From assembly GCA_937958015.1 (NCBI GenBank), contig CALGOA010000040.1:1-47486 (forward strand): a stretch of DNA of 47,486 nucleotides. Direction: 5' to 3'. Position numbers and translations under genes: made by a program. The DNA is from an uncultured Acidimicrobiales bacterium. GTDB taxonomy: Bacteria; Actinomycetota; Acidimicrobiia; Acidimicrobiales; SZUA-35. Of the stretch, positions 17,852 to 25,582 are shown piece after piece (positions within the stretch are counted from its first letter, which is position 1; each line of letters starts with the position of its first letter). The notes beneath the pieces were generated by a model. That model was given only the letters and a program-made list of their open reading frames with translations. It made no database searches and was not told where the DNA came from.

Positions 17852-18877
17852 TCAGAATTGCTGGAGGAAACGAATGTCGTTGGTGAACGCGTCGCGGATG
17901 TCGTCGACACCGTTCTTGATCGAAAGGAAGCGGTCGATACCGAAACCGAAGGCGAACCCGCTCCACTCCTCGGGGTCGATCCCACCGGCTTTCAGGACGT
18001 TCGGGTGCACCACGCCGCAACCACCCAGCTCCAACCAGGAACCATCGGGGCGTTGGATGTCGAACTCGGCGGAGGGTTCGGTGAACGGGAAGTAGTTTGG
18101 GCGCAGCCGGCTGGTGAAGCCCTCGCCGAAGAACGCCTTGGTGAATGATTCGATCGTCCCCGCAAGGTCGGCGAGACCGATGTTGCGGTCGACGACCAAT
18201 CCTTCGAGCTGATGGAACACCGGTAGATGGGTGGCGTCGGCGGTGTCGCGCCGAAACACCCGACCAGGAGCGACGATGTAGATCGGCGGTTCCTGTTCGA
18301 GCATCGTGCGGATCTGCACCGGTGAGGTGTGGGTGCGCAACACCGTGCTTCCGGGTTCACCGTTGTTGACGTACAGACTGTCGAAAGCGTCCCGGGCGGG
18401 GTGTCCCTTTGGAATGTTGAGGGCATCGAAGTTGTGCCAGTCGGTCTCGACGTGGGGCCCCTCGGCGACTCGGAAGCCCATCCCGATGAAGGTGTCTTCG
18501 AGCTCCTCCCACGCCTGGGTGAGGGGGTGGATGTGACCCACCGACGGCGTTCCGATCACCTCGGTCAGGTCCATTCGTTCCGACTGGAGGCGCAGTGCCC
18601 GTTCGCCCTGGGCGAGGAATTGACGTCGGTCGGCGAGCGCCTGCTCGATCGACGTCCTCGATTCCTGTACCGCCATACCGACGAGTTTGCGTTCGGTGGG
18701 GCTGACCTCACCGATGGCCTTGCGAGCCGAGACGATCAGTCCGCTCTTGCCCAGCGTTTCAGACTCGAGCGCATCGAGAGCGGCGGTATCGGATACGTCG
18801 GCGATTCGACTCAGCACCGACTGAACGTTCTGGTCCAGGTCCGTGATGATCGATGGGACGGGGGGAAGATCGGGCAT
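17852..18877 (-). CDS. pheS: phenylalanyl-tRNA synthetase alpha subunit
   Basis: A 341-aa catalytic subunit with class II motifs: motif 2 region GRVFRRDTADATHLPVFHQ, then GGCGVVHPNVLK and motif 3 GFGIDRF. The N-terminal coiled coil contacts tRNA. The ATG at 18877 has GAGG at good distance. A second ATG at 18895 overlaps the upstream methylase stop as ATGA and would add six residues, so translational coupling is possible at either codon. Confidence 0.96.
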   Translation of the reverse strand: MPDLPPVPSIITDLDQNVQSVLSRIADVSDTAALDALESETLGKSGLIVSARKAIGEVSPTERKLVGMAVQESRTSIEQALADRRQFLAQGERALRLQSERMDLTEVIGTPSVGHIHPLTQAWEELEDTFIGMGFRVAEGPHVETDWHNFDALNIPKGHPARDAFDSLYVNNGEPGSTVLRTHTSPVQIRTMLEQEPPIYIVAPGRVFRRDTADATHLPVFHQLEGLVVDRNIGLADLAGTIESFTKAFFGEGFTSRLRPNYFPFTEPSAEFDIQRPDGSWLELGGCGVVHPNVLKAGGIDPEEWSGFAFGFGIDRFLSIKNGVDDIRDAFTNDIRFLQQF

Positions 18878-18891
18878 CTCGCCTCGTACTT

Positions 18892-19644
18892 TCATTCTCC
18901 GGCGAGCGTAATGGCCCGCCGCTGTTCCAGAGCAGCAAATACAACGATCGCAGCAGCCGCTGCAACGTTGAGGGATTCGGTTGGACCCGCCAGAGGAATC
19001 GTGATCGCATCGCTACATCGCTGCACGAATTCGCTGTGTAGCCCGTGCGCCTCGTTACCAACACACACGATGGCCTCGGCAAGGGGTGCCTGAAGGTAGT
19101 TGGTGGCCTCACCGACGACGGTGGCCAAGATCGGTTGATTCGATTCGAACAGTTCGTCGTATGTCATTCGAAGAACCGGCACCCGTAGCGCCGCCCCGGC
19201 AGAGGCGCGAATCACCTTGGGGTTCCACGGGTCCACACAGTCGCCTACGAGCAGAACCGAACCCATGCCAGCGGCCTCGGCCGTTCGCATCATCGTCCCG
19301 GCGTTTCCCGGATCGGAGATGTCGATCAATGCGAGTGATCCGCCCTCGGGCATCGCCGCTCGGTCGGGAATTGACGCGACCGCCGCAATCAGGCGCGGGG
19401 TCTTGGTGCTTAGAGCATCGGCGAGTTTGCCCGGGTGGGCGCTGAGAAGGTCCACGCCAGATGATGCGTGGACCTCCAGAAGTTCCTCGATGCCAACGAC
19501 GTATCGCACCTCGAGTGGTGAGGCCAATAGTTCAGCGACCAGGACGGGTCCTTCAACGACAAACGCCCCGGCGTTACGCCGGGACGAGCCGTTGCGAAGC
19601 AGCGATCGAAGTTCGCTGTAGTGCGCGTTCGTTGCCGACTGCAT
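18892..19644 (-). CDS. TrmH/SpoU-family RNA 2'-O-methyltransferase
   Basis: A 250-aa SPOUT methyltransferase. The knotted SAM-binding motifs are seen: DPGNAGTMMRTAEAAG, GNEAHGL and IPLAGPTESLNVAAAAAI. The short N-terminal domain (NGSSRRNAGAFVVEGP) is typical of rRNA-substrate members such as TsnR/RlmB-like proteins. The equivalent gene (tsnR) lies between rplT and the pheST locus in mycobacteria. Its ATG overlaps the rplT stop by one base (TAATG), suggesting coupled translation. Exact nucleotide target unknown. Confidence 0.88.
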   Translation of the reverse strand: MQSATNAHYSELRSLLRNGSSRRNAGAFVVEGPVLVAELLASPLEVRYVVGIEELLEVHASSGVDLLSAHPGKLADALSTKTPRLIAAVASIPDRAAMPEGGSLALIDISDPGNAGTMMRTAEAAGMGSVLLVGDCVDPWNPKVIRASAGAALRVPVLRMTYDELFESNQPILATVVGEATNYLQAPLAEAIVCVGNEAHGLHSEFVQRCSDAITIPLAGPTESLNVAAAAAIVVFAALEQRRAITLAGE

Positions 19645-20006
19645 TACGCAGCGGCTTCAGCAGCTCCCGAAGCGGTCACGATGGCGGTAAACGCTGCCTC
19701 GTCGGTCACGGCGAGATCGGCCAACATCTTGCGGTCGACTTCGATGCCCTGCTCCTTGAGGCCAGCGATGAAGCGGCTGTAGGTGGTGCCGTTGGCACGA
19801 CATGCAGCATTGATGCGCTGGATCCACAGACGACGCATCTCGCCCTTGCGAGCTCGACGGTCACGGAAGGCGTAGTTGCCACTGTGCATGACCTGCTCGT
19901 TGGCGGCCCGCACACTGCGGCTCTTGTTTCCGTAGTAACCCTTGGCCTTGGCCAGGGTCTCCTTACGACGCTTCTTCGAGTGGACAGCTCTCTTTACGCG
20001 TGCCAT
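19644..20006 (-). CDS. rplT: 50S ribosomal protein L20
   Basis: A 120-aa protein beginning [15 protein letters not shown], with the L20 elements [42 protein letters not shown] and [12 protein letters not shown]. It binds 23S rRNA early in 50S assembly. In other bacteria L20 also represses its own infC-rpmI-rplT operon by binding the leader. A short Ala-rich tail is extra. Confidence 0.97.
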   Translation of the reverse strand: MARVKRAVHSKKRRKETLAKAKGYYGNKSRSVRAANEQVMHSGNYAFRDRRARKGEMRRLWIQRINAACRANGTTYSRFIAGLKEQGIEVDRKMLADLAVTDEAAFTAIVTASGAAEAAA

Positions 20007-20074
20007 TTGACTTCTCTTTCTCTAACGACCAGTTGGTTTCGTGCCCGTCGCAACGGACTGGGGGGGGGATGGAC

Positions 20075-20272
20075 TCAGCTACTCAGCATCTCGTTGATGC
20101 GCTTCTCGTCGGCCTTGGCCACGAGCTGAGGACCGTTCAGACGACGCTTGCGACGGCTGGACATCTTTTCGTTGAAGTGGTTCAGGTTCTTGCTGCGGCG
20201 ACGGATCTTGCCGGTCGCAGTCTTCTTGAAACGCTTCTTGGCCCCGGAGTGGGACTTCATCTTGTTACCCAT
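20075..20272 (-). CDS. rpmI: 50S ribosomal protein L35
   Basis: A 65-aa basic protein (MGNKMKSHSGAKKRFK, KIRRRSKNLNHFNEKMSSRRKRRL), the usual L35 size and composition. The ATG at 20272 is chosen; it overlaps the end of infC (ATGGGTAA), so the two are translationally coupled. The GTG at 20284 would add four residues. Confidence 0.95.
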   Translation of the reverse strand: MGNKMKSHSGAKKRFKKTATGKIRRRSKNLNHFNEKMSSRRKRRLNGPQLVAKADEKRINEMLSS

Positions 20273-20933
20273 TGTCTGACTCACTTTCGGCAGCTGCGGC
20301 GGCCCGTTGGGCCCTGACCGCTTCGACTTCTTCGGCAGTTGGTGGTGCCGGTCGCTCGGGAGCGGCGGCTGCCTGTTCGGTTTCTGTTGCTTTTTGGCTC
20401 TTGGCCTTCTTGGCGTCCGGGCCGAGCACCATGGTCATGTTCCGGCTCTCCAGGCGAGGCATGGCCTCGACCTTGGCGTAGCCATCGGTTCGCTCTGCGA
20501 TCTTGTCGAGGATGTCGCGTCCCAGTTCGGGGTGCGTCACCTCTCGGCCACGGAACATGATGGTGATCTTCACCTTGTGACCCTCATGGAGGAACTTCTC
20601 CACCTTGCGGGTCTTGGTTTCGAAATCGCCCGAGCTGATCTTCGGCCGGTACTTCATTTCCTTGACCACCACTTTGGTGGACTTCTTTCTCGACTCCTTC
20701 GCTCGCTGAGCGTCCTCATACTTCTTCTTTCCGTAGTCCATGATTCGGACGACGGGCGGACGAGCATCGGGGGCGATCTCTACGAGGTCGAGGTCGAGGT
20801 TGCGGGCCAACGTGAGGGCATCAGGAAGATTCTTGATACCGAGTTGGGATCCTTCAGGGGAAATGACCCGAACCTCACGAGCGCGAATGCGATCGTTGAT
20901 CCGGGGCTCCCGGGGGTTATCAGCTATGGCGAT
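20265..20933 (-). CDS. infC: translation initiation factor IF-3 with non-canonical start codon
   Basis: About 222 aa. The standard IF-3 N-terminus (EPRINDRIRAREVRVISPEGSQLGI) lies upstream of the first ordinary start codon in frame (TTG at 20810). An in-frame TGA at 20940-20942 limits the start to the codons just after it: ATC 20933, ATA 20927 or a nearby AUU/AUC-type codon. Use of AUU/AUC is a hallmark of infC, where it underlies autoregulation in E. coli. The C-terminal domain is intact (HKVKITIMFRGREVTH). It is followed by an unusual tail of about 48 residues rich in Ala, Glu and Pro. The protein binds 30S subunits and checks initiator tRNA. Confidence 0.93.
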   Translation of the reverse strand: MAIADNPREPRINDRIRAREVRVISPEGSQLGIKNLPDALTLARNLDLDLVEIAPDARPPVVRIMDYGKKKYEDAQRAKESRKKSTKVVVKEMKYRPKISSGDFETKTRKVEKFLHEGHKVKITIMFRGREVTHPELGRDILDKIAERTDGYAKVEAMPRLESRNMTMVLGPDAKKAKSQKATETEQAAAAPERPAPPTAEEVEAVRAQRAAAAAESESDNG

Positions 20934-20943
20934 GACTCTTCAT
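20920..20943 (-). CDS. possible 7-codon leader ORF overlapping the infC start
   Basis: ATG 20943 opens a reading frame MKSHRHS that ends at TGA 20920-20922, across the candidate infC starts. The strongest Shine-Dalgarno of the region (AAAGGAG, 20955-20961) is 11 nt before this ATG and about 21 nt before ATC 20933. It may be a coupling or regulatory leader, or chance. Confidence 0.3.
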   Translation of the reverse strand: MKSHRHS

Positions 20944-20954
20944 CTAGGCGCAGT

Positions 20955-20961
20955 CTCCTTT
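20955..20961 (-). promoter_or_regulatory. infC: Shine-Dalgarno AAAGGAG in the infC leader
   Basis: A near-perfect anti-SD match, but farther than usual from any infC start candidate. It is better placed for the ATG at 20943. Confidence 0.5.
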
Positions 20962-21000
20962 GGCGCTACAACAGGACAAGGAAGCAAAAGGAAATACTGC

Positions 21001-21022
21001 GGAACCCCTCGAAAGGAATTCC
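21001..21022 (-). promoter_or_regulatory. infC leader stem-loop
   Basis: In the minus-strand transcript GGAATTCCT and AGGGGTTCC pair around a UUCG loop (9 bp, two G-U). The stem can extend by one C-G pair. It lies about 70 nt before the infC start, where L20 or IF-3 control elements occur in other bacteria. A regulatory role is inferred. Confidence 0.4.
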
Positions 21023-21087
21023 GGTAAACCGAGCGCAACGCAATCGCTGGCCGGTGGGGCGCGAGCCCTCTTGCTACCAAGTGTCAA

Positions 21088-21093
21088 GTATAG
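21088..21093 (-). promoter_or_regulatory. -10-like TATACT, candidate infC operon promoter
   Basis: TATACT on the minus strand, about 155 nt before infC and just after the DUF1844 stop. A -35 at ideal spacing is poor (ACAGCT). It would give a leader containing the hairpin and AAAGGAG. Confidence 0.35.
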
Positions 21094-21108
21094 CGGAGGA
21101 CCCGCCCG

Positions 21109-21486
21109 TTAGCTGTCTTCACCAGCCGAGGACTCGGCGAGCCGTTGCACGAACCCCATCTGCAGGCTGCTGAGCGCCTGGCCCAACATCTCTTCCCCTT
21201 CACCCAGCCGACCGGACAACGCCTCGACCAATGCCTTGAGCGAGTCGATCGCCAGACGGGTCTCGTCGAAGTCGGGTTCGGGGGCCGTGAGGTGAATCGC
21301 CGCAAGTTCGTACAGGCCGATGGCGTGGTTCACGACAACGTCGGCGACCGGCGCTTCCAGTAGACGTTCCCGGGCATCGGAGAGTTCCTTGGCCATGGCC
21401 TCGGCCTGGGCGGGATCAACCTCGGCGGCATCGTCGCCGAAGGCACCCTGAAGGTCGATTGCAGATGGATCGAAATCGTCGCTCAC
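21109..21486 (-). CDS. DUF1844 family protein
   Basis: A 125-aa acidic protein. The core VVNHAIGLYELAAIHL followed by ETRLAIDSLKALVEALSGRLGEG fits DUF1844, a small helical family found next to infC in mycobacteria and other actinobacteria. Function unknown; the location suggests a link to translation. It starts at GTG, 6 nt after TAGATT, so it is probably leaderless. Confidence 0.7.
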   Translation of the reverse strand: MSDDFDPSAIDLQGAFGDDAAEVDPAQAEAMAKELSDARERLLEAPVADVVVNHAIGLYELAAIHLTAPEPDFDETRLAIDSLKALVEALSGRLGEGEEMLGQALSSLQMGFVQRLAESSAGEDS

Positions 21487-21492
21487 GACGCC

Positions 21493-21498
21493 AATCTA
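21493..21498 (-). promoter_or_regulatory. -10-like TAGATT before the DUF1844 gene
   Basis: TAGATT-N6-GTG on the minus strand, identical in hexamer and spacing to the site before hrpA. No Shine-Dalgarno. Confidence 0.4.
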
Positions 21499-21539
21499 TC
21501 GGGCGGGGGCTGGCCCCACCGTGGTGCGGCGGCTGCTGA

Positions 21540-24014
21540 TTAGCGGCTGGCGAAGAACGACTGCTGGGAGGCCCACGGCAGGTCGAACGGAGTATTCAGG
21601 ACCGGCAGGATGTCATCGGACTCGCTGGGTCGATGAAAGAAGAAGCCCTGAATCGCCTCGACGCCGTTTTCTTTGATCTTGCTGGCCTGATCCGCATCCT
21701 CGACGCCTTCGGCCACCGTCGCCATGCCGACGCTACGGGCCAGCGCCACGATGGCGGTAAGGATCTTCTGATCGGTTTCGTTGTGGGCCACGTTCTCGAC
21801 GAACGCGCGGTCGACCTTCAGCGTGTCGACCATCTCCAGGTGACGAAGCTGGGAAAGCGACGCCCGGCCGGTGCCGAAGTCATCGATCGCCAACTTCACA
21901 CCCATCCGCTTCAGCTGACGCAGAATCGTCAGCCGGTGGTCAAGCCGCTCGATGATCAACTCTTCGGTGATCTCCAACTCCAGCTGTTCTGCGTTGAGTC
22001 CGCTCTCGTTCAGAATGGTCCGGACCGTCTTCACCAGACCGGGATCGATCAGCTGACGCTCGGCCACATTCACACTCACCGAGATGGCACGGCCCGCTTC
22101 GGCACTCCAACGGGCAGCCTGACGGCAGGACTCGCGCAATACGTGTTCGCCGACCTCGACGATGAGACCGGTCTCTTCGGCAACGGTGAGGAACTGGCCG
22201 GGCGGAATGAGGCCGCGGACTGGATGACGCCATCGCACGAGAGCTTCGAGTTTGTCGACGCGACCATCGGTCGTGGACACGATCGGTTGGTAGTGAACGA
22301 CCAGTTGCCCTTCGGCGATCGCCTTGCGCAATTCGCGCTCTACCTCGAGGCGGGCGAGCGCCTGTTCCCGTAGGTCAGCGTCGAAGACAACCCAACGATT
22401 TCCGCCGGCGTCCTTTGCCCGGTACATGGCGACATCGGCGTCCCGCAACATCGATTCCGCTGTGGCCTCCCCGTCGGCGACCCACGAGATTCCGATGCTC
22501 GCCGAAATGATCTGCAGCGAACGATCGCTGAGGATGCACGGCTCGGCTAGAACGGTGATAATCGCATCTGCGAGACGGGTCAGGTCTCGCACCGACCGCG
22601 CCTCCGCAGGCACGATCACGAACTCATCGCCACCGAAACGACCGATGACGTCGTCCGGCCCGGCCACACGGCGGAGTCGGTCGGCAACGAACGCCAACAC
22701 CTCGTCGCCTGCGGTGTGGCCCATCGAATCGTTGATGATCTTGAGCCGGTCCAGATCCAAGAAGAGCACACCGACCATCTCTGGCGGTCGCCGACCCTCG
22801 ACGCGTCGACCGAGGCCGATGGTCAGGCCGGCCCGGTTCAAGAGACCGGTGAGCACGTCGTGGCGCGCATCGTGTTCGCTGCGCTCGAGACGTCCCAGCG
22901 TGCGGGCGTGCTGTCGGGTTGCCCGCCCGAGCCATGCGAGCACGACGGACAGCGCGAGCCCACCGGTGAGTACCGCATTGCTCTGGTTCCGGGGAATCTC
23001 GAAACCGGTGCGGTATCCCTGAATGCGGAACACGGCGTTCTCGCCGGCGGTGAATTCAGTCGGCTCGTTGAGCGCCTGACCCCACTCCCCTTCGGCCACT
23101 GTCGATGCGACGACCTTGTCACCGAAGATCAGATCGAGCGCTACCAGTTCCTGGTCGCCCCGAACCGCCTCGAGCATCTTTCCCAGATCGATGCGGCTGA
23201 TGATTGCGCCGCGCAGGGTCGGCTCGTCCCCGCTGGTTTGGATGGGAGTGACGAGCACGATTCCGTTGACAGACCGATAGCCGTCGGCCTCGGTGGTCTC
23301 GGGATCCTGCAGTGGAAAGACGTCTGCGGCGAGCGAGTCGAGTTTGAGCACGGTTGCGCCGGTGGACCGAACCTCGTCGACCCACCCCGCGAGGGTCGAG
23401 TCGAGCATGGCGCCGCGCTCGACCTGTTCGGCGGCGGTGCCGAAGGTACGGGTGACGACCAACGCTTCTTCAACCGCGAGCGGATTGAAGCGGTAGTCGA
23501 ACTGGGGATCCTCGCGAACGATTTCCCGCTCCCGAAGTGTGGCGAACCCCTCGGGGGAGGTCACTTCCTCCACCACGACAAGGCCGTCGAAGTCGAAGTC
23601 TTCGCCGAAGAAACCGCCGTTGCTGAAGAACCGTTCAAAGGTGGCGGTGGTGAAGATCGGACCCGATGTGAGCGTCGTGGCGAGCCGATCCGACGCCCGC
23701 TCGTGGGAGGTTAGACGCTGCTGAATTGCGGTGGTCTGCTCCAACACCGTCCGGTCGTAGGCCACACCGGCACGTTCTTCCTCCAACGATCGCACGGCCA
23801 TAAATCCGCCGATCGTGAGCAGAATGCCGAGCACACCGACACCAAAGGCCACCGGGGCCGCGGAAACGAAACCGAGGAATGCACCAAACATTCCTCGGCG
23901 CACGATGGGAGGTAGATCCTCTCCCACGCCTTCGATCCCGGTATCGGGTGAATCCACACTCACATTTGGTCCATCGGCAGTCAGATTCCTTACTTGACGA
24001 CAAGCAACTGCCAT
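21540..24014 (-). CDS. membrane GGDEF-EAL c-di-GMP enzyme with extracellular CHASE-like sensor
   Basis: A protein of 824 aa. There is a membrane helix at about 45-73, an extracytoplasmic sensor of about 270 residues (CHASE-like, with GFATLREREIV and PIQTSGDEPTLRGAIISRID), and a second helix at about 348-366. The GGDEF domain has an intact active site (RFGGDEF). The EAL domain keeps its catalytic residues (EALVRW, ELEITE, DDFGTG, LKVD, VAEGVE, QGFFF). It could therefore both make and degrade c-di-GMP, with the balance set by the sensor. The first 40 residues are poorly conserved and GTG 23963 is an alternative start. Transcribed alone. Confidence 0.92.
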   Translation of the reverse strand: MAVACRQVRNLTADGPNVSVDSPDTGIEGVGEDLPPIVRRGMFGAFLGFVSAAPVAFGVGVLGILLTIGGFMAVRSLEEERAGVAYDRTVLEQTTAIQQRLTSHERASDRLATTLTSGPIFTTATFERFFSNGGFFGEDFDFDGLVVVEEVTSPEGFATLREREIVREDPQFDYRFNPLAVEEALVVTRTFGTAAEQVERGAMLDSTLAGWVDEVRSTGATVLKLDSLAADVFPLQDPETTEADGYRSVNGIVLVTPIQTSGDEPTLRGAIISRIDLGKMLEAVRGDQELVALDLIFGDKVVASTVAEGEWGQALNEPTEFTAGENAVFRIQGYRTGFEIPRNQSNAVLTGGLALSVVLAWLGRATRQHARTLGRLERSEHDARHDVLTGLLNRAGLTIGLGRRVEGRRPPEMVGVLFLDLDRLKIINDSMGHTAGDEVLAFVADRLRRVAGPDDVIGRFGGDEFVIVPAEARSVRDLTRLADAIITVLAEPCILSDRSLQIISASIGISWVADGEATAESMLRDADVAMYRAKDAGGNRWVVFDADLREQALARLEVERELRKAIAEGQLVVHYQPIVSTTDGRVDKLEALVRWRHPVRGLIPPGQFLTVAEETGLIVEVGEHVLRESCRQAARWSAEAGRAISVSVNVAERQLIDPGLVKTVRTILNESGLNAEQLELEITEELIIERLDHRLTILRQLKRMGVKLAIDDFGTGRASLSQLRHLEMVDTLKVDRAFVENVAHNETDQKILTAIVALARSVGMATVAEGVEDADQASKIKENGVEAIQGFFFHRPSESDDILPVLNTPFDLPWASQQSFFASR

Positions 24015-24085
24015 GCAGCGAAAACTTCGCCACAGAACAGCACAAAAGAATCTGCCCCAACAAGCAGCAACACCAACCCGTTAAC

Positions 24086-24117
24086 CCGCCGCTGACAGTA
24101 GGCAGTCACCGCGGCGG
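24086..24117. promoter_or_regulatory. GC-rich stem-loop upstream of the c-di-GMP gene
   Basis: CCGCCGCTGAC (24086-24096) pairs with GTCA (24105-24108) and GCGGCGG (24111-24117), around an 8-nt loop and with a 2-nt bulge. It may be a leader structure of the GGDEF-EAL transcript. There is no T tract on either side. Confidence 0.4.
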
Positions 24118-24239
24118 CCGACAAGCGCTTCGGGACAAGCTTTATCGTTCTGTCAAAGAGCCGCCACCAGCGGTTGTGTGCTCACACGTAGTGACCAATC
24201 ATTCTCCGTGAGAGGATCGAGGTTCGCCCGCCCACGCTC

Positions 24240-24245
24240 TAGCCT
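24240..24245 (+). promoter_or_regulatory. -10-like TAGCCT, candidate his promoter
   Basis: TAGCCT lies 7 nt before GTG 24253, the spacing seen at other apparently leaderless starts in this window. No convincing -35. Confidence 0.3.
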
Positions 24246-24252
24246 GAACCCG

Positions 24253-24321
24253 GTGAACACCGCCGTTGGATACAAGTTGCCACCGGAGACCCCATCGGTC
24301 CTGTCGAGCCCTGCGAGCTGA
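24253..24321 (+). CDS. possible leaderless 22-codon ORF upstream of hisE
   Basis: GTG 24253 opens 22 codons (VNTAVGYKLPPETPS then VLSSPAS) ending at TGA 24319-24321, four bases before the hisE ATG. It follows a TAGCCT box at leaderless spacing. It has no histidine codon, so it is not a classical his attenuator peptide. Translating it would bring ribosomes to the hisE start, which has no clear Shine-Dalgarno of its own. Confidence 0.35.
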   Translation: MNTAVGYKLPPETPSVLSSPAS

Positions 24322-24325
24322 ACCT

Positions 24326-24610
24326 ATGTCCAACATTCTGAACGAACTGGCCGACGTCATCGAATCGCGACGTAGCGACGACCCCGGTTCGTCCTACACC
24401 GCCAAGCTGCTCACCGACGGCGAGTTCAACCAACGAAAGATCATGGAGGAGGCCTTCGAGGTCTGCCTCGAACTCGGCCGTTCCAACGTCGATGCCGACC
24501 TCGCAGCCAACGAGGCTGCCGACCTCATCTATCACCTCATGGTGGGACTGGCCGGCGCCGGTGTCGATCCCACGTCCTTCCTCGCCGTTCTGGAGGCTCG
24601 CCGCTCATGA
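24326..24610 (+). CDS. hisE: phosphoribosyl-ATP pyrophosphatase
   Basis: A 94-aa MazG-like all-alpha enzyme of histidine synthesis (second step), which removes pyrophosphate from PR-ATP. The family pattern is clear: SYTAKLL, KIMEEAFEVCLEL and NEAADLIYHLMVGL, with the metal-binding acidic residues. Its end overlaps the hisG start by 4 nt (ATGA), giving coupled translation. Confidence 0.94.
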   Translation: MSNILNELADVIESRRSDDPGSSYTAKLLTDGEFNQRKIMEEAFEVCLELGRSNVDADLAANEAADLIYHLMVGLAGAGVDPTSFLAVLEARRS

Positions 24611-25449
24611 CCGAACTCATCAGGGTCGCCGTCCCGTCCAAGGGACGCCTGCGCGACCAGACGATCGAACTACTTGTACAGGCCGGGTACCGGGTCAGCC
24701 GCGGTGCCAACGCTTCCAAGTTGGCCGAGGGCATCGAGTTCATCGAGATGCGACCCCGTGACGCCGCAGCATGGCTTCGAGCGGGACGCCTCGATGCTGC
24801 CTTCATCTCCACCGACACCGCGCTGGAGAACAACATCCAGGAGTGGCCCACCATCGAGTTGGGTTTTGCCCGCTCAGACCTGGTGGTCGCCTGCCGAGAG
24901 GACGAAGCCTGGACCTCGGCCTCGGATCTGGACGGAAAGACCGTTGCGACCCACCTACCCGAATGGACCACCCGCTTCTTCGCCGAGCGCAACGTCGATG
25001 CAACGGTAGTGAGCATGGGCGGCGCCCTCGAAGGGGTCTGCGCCGTTGGAATGGCCGACGCCATCGTCGATCTGCGGGAAACCGGCGGCTCACTTTCCCG
25101 CAATCGCCTGCGGGTGCTCGAAGAGATTCAGGGCTGCCAAGCCTCCTTTGTCACCGCCCCCGGTCTCAGCAGCGGTCCGGTCGAGCTCATGAAGCTTCGA
25201 GTTACCGCCGCACTGAACGCTCGCACCACCCAGTACCTCATGTTGCACATCGATGCCGACCGGGTGAACGACCTGTCCAAAGTCTTCACCGGCCTCGATA
25301 CACCAACCGTCCTGCCACTGGCCGGCCGTACCGATCGTGTCGCCGCCCACATGGTGGTCGACAAGACAGACCTGTGGATGCGCCTCCAGGAATTGCGGGA
25401 TCTGGGTGCCGACGCCATCGTCGCACTCCCCACCAACGCGATTCTGTAA
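24607..25449 (+). CDS. hisG: ATP phosphoribosyltransferase, long form
   Basis: A 280-aa enzyme catalysing the first step of histidine synthesis, condensing ATP and PRPP. The N-terminus (IRVAVPSKGRLRD) and the GMADAIVDLRETGGSL PRPP-binding motif are present. The C-terminal ACT-like regulatory domain (about 210-280) is present, so feedback inhibition by histidine is expected and HisZ is not needed. The hisE-hisG pair is the actinobacterial arrangement. Confidence 0.95.
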   Translation: MTELIRVAVPSKGRLRDQTIELLVQAGYRVSRGANASKLAEGIEFIEMRPRDAAAWLRAGRLDAAFISTDTALENNIQEWPTIELGFARSDLVVACREDEAWTSASDLDGKTVATHLPEWTTRFFAERNVDATVVSMGGALEGVCAVGMADAIVDLRETGGSLSRNRLRVLEEIQGCQASFVTAPGLSSGPVELMKLRVTAALNARTTQYLMLHIDADRVNDLSKVFTGLDTPTVLPLAGRTDRVAAHMVVDKTDLWMRLQELRDLGADAIVALPTNAIL

Positions 25450-25482
25450 CTCCCTCCGGGGGCCTCTCGTCTCGCCTCCGGT

Positions 25483-25522
25483 CCTCTGCGTCGGTGTTCT
25501 CACATCGTCGCTAGCGCAGAGG
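25483..25522. repeat. inverted repeat after hisG
   Basis: CCTCTGCG (25483-25490) and CGCAGAGG (25515-25522) are perfect inverted copies around a 24-nt loop, in the convergent gap between hisG and the racemase gene. Possible transcript-end structure; no T tract. Confidence 0.35.
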
Positions 25523-25537
25523 GATCAGATTCGTTTT

Positions 25538-25553
25538 GTGCCCTGTAGGGCAC
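25538..25553. terminator. palindromic hairpin in the convergent gap
   Basis: GTGCCCT-GT-AGGGCAC is a perfect 7-bp inverted repeat between two convergent genes. TTTT precedes it on the plus strand, so the U tract is on the wrong side for a normal intrinsic terminator. It could be bidirectional or a protein-binding site. Confidence 0.35.
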
Positions 25554-25582
25554 GATATGGATCGGATTGGCCGGATTCGGCT

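Larger units (their letters stand above)
24015..24252. other. non-coding spacer between GGDEF-EAL and hisE
   Basis: No supported gene. It contains the strong stem-loop at 24086-24117 and a GTGTG-CT-CACAC mini-palindrome at 24176-24187. On the minus strand there is a TTGACA at 24151-24156 without a matching -10. A c-di-GMP riboswitch consensus was looked for and not recognised. Confidence 0.5.

Noticed and set aside
20265..20810. infC starting at TTG 20810
   Set aside because: This would remove the conserved EPRINDRIRAREVRVISPEG N-terminus of IF-3, which is encoded upstream in the same frame.
24015..24117. c-di-GMP riboswitch before the GGDEF-EAL gene
   Set aside because: The stem-loop lacks the conserved GEMM sequence elements.
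24015..24325. Histidine attenuator or T-box before hisE
   Set aside because: The upstream small ORF has no His codons, and no T-box or terminator/antiterminator pair was found.
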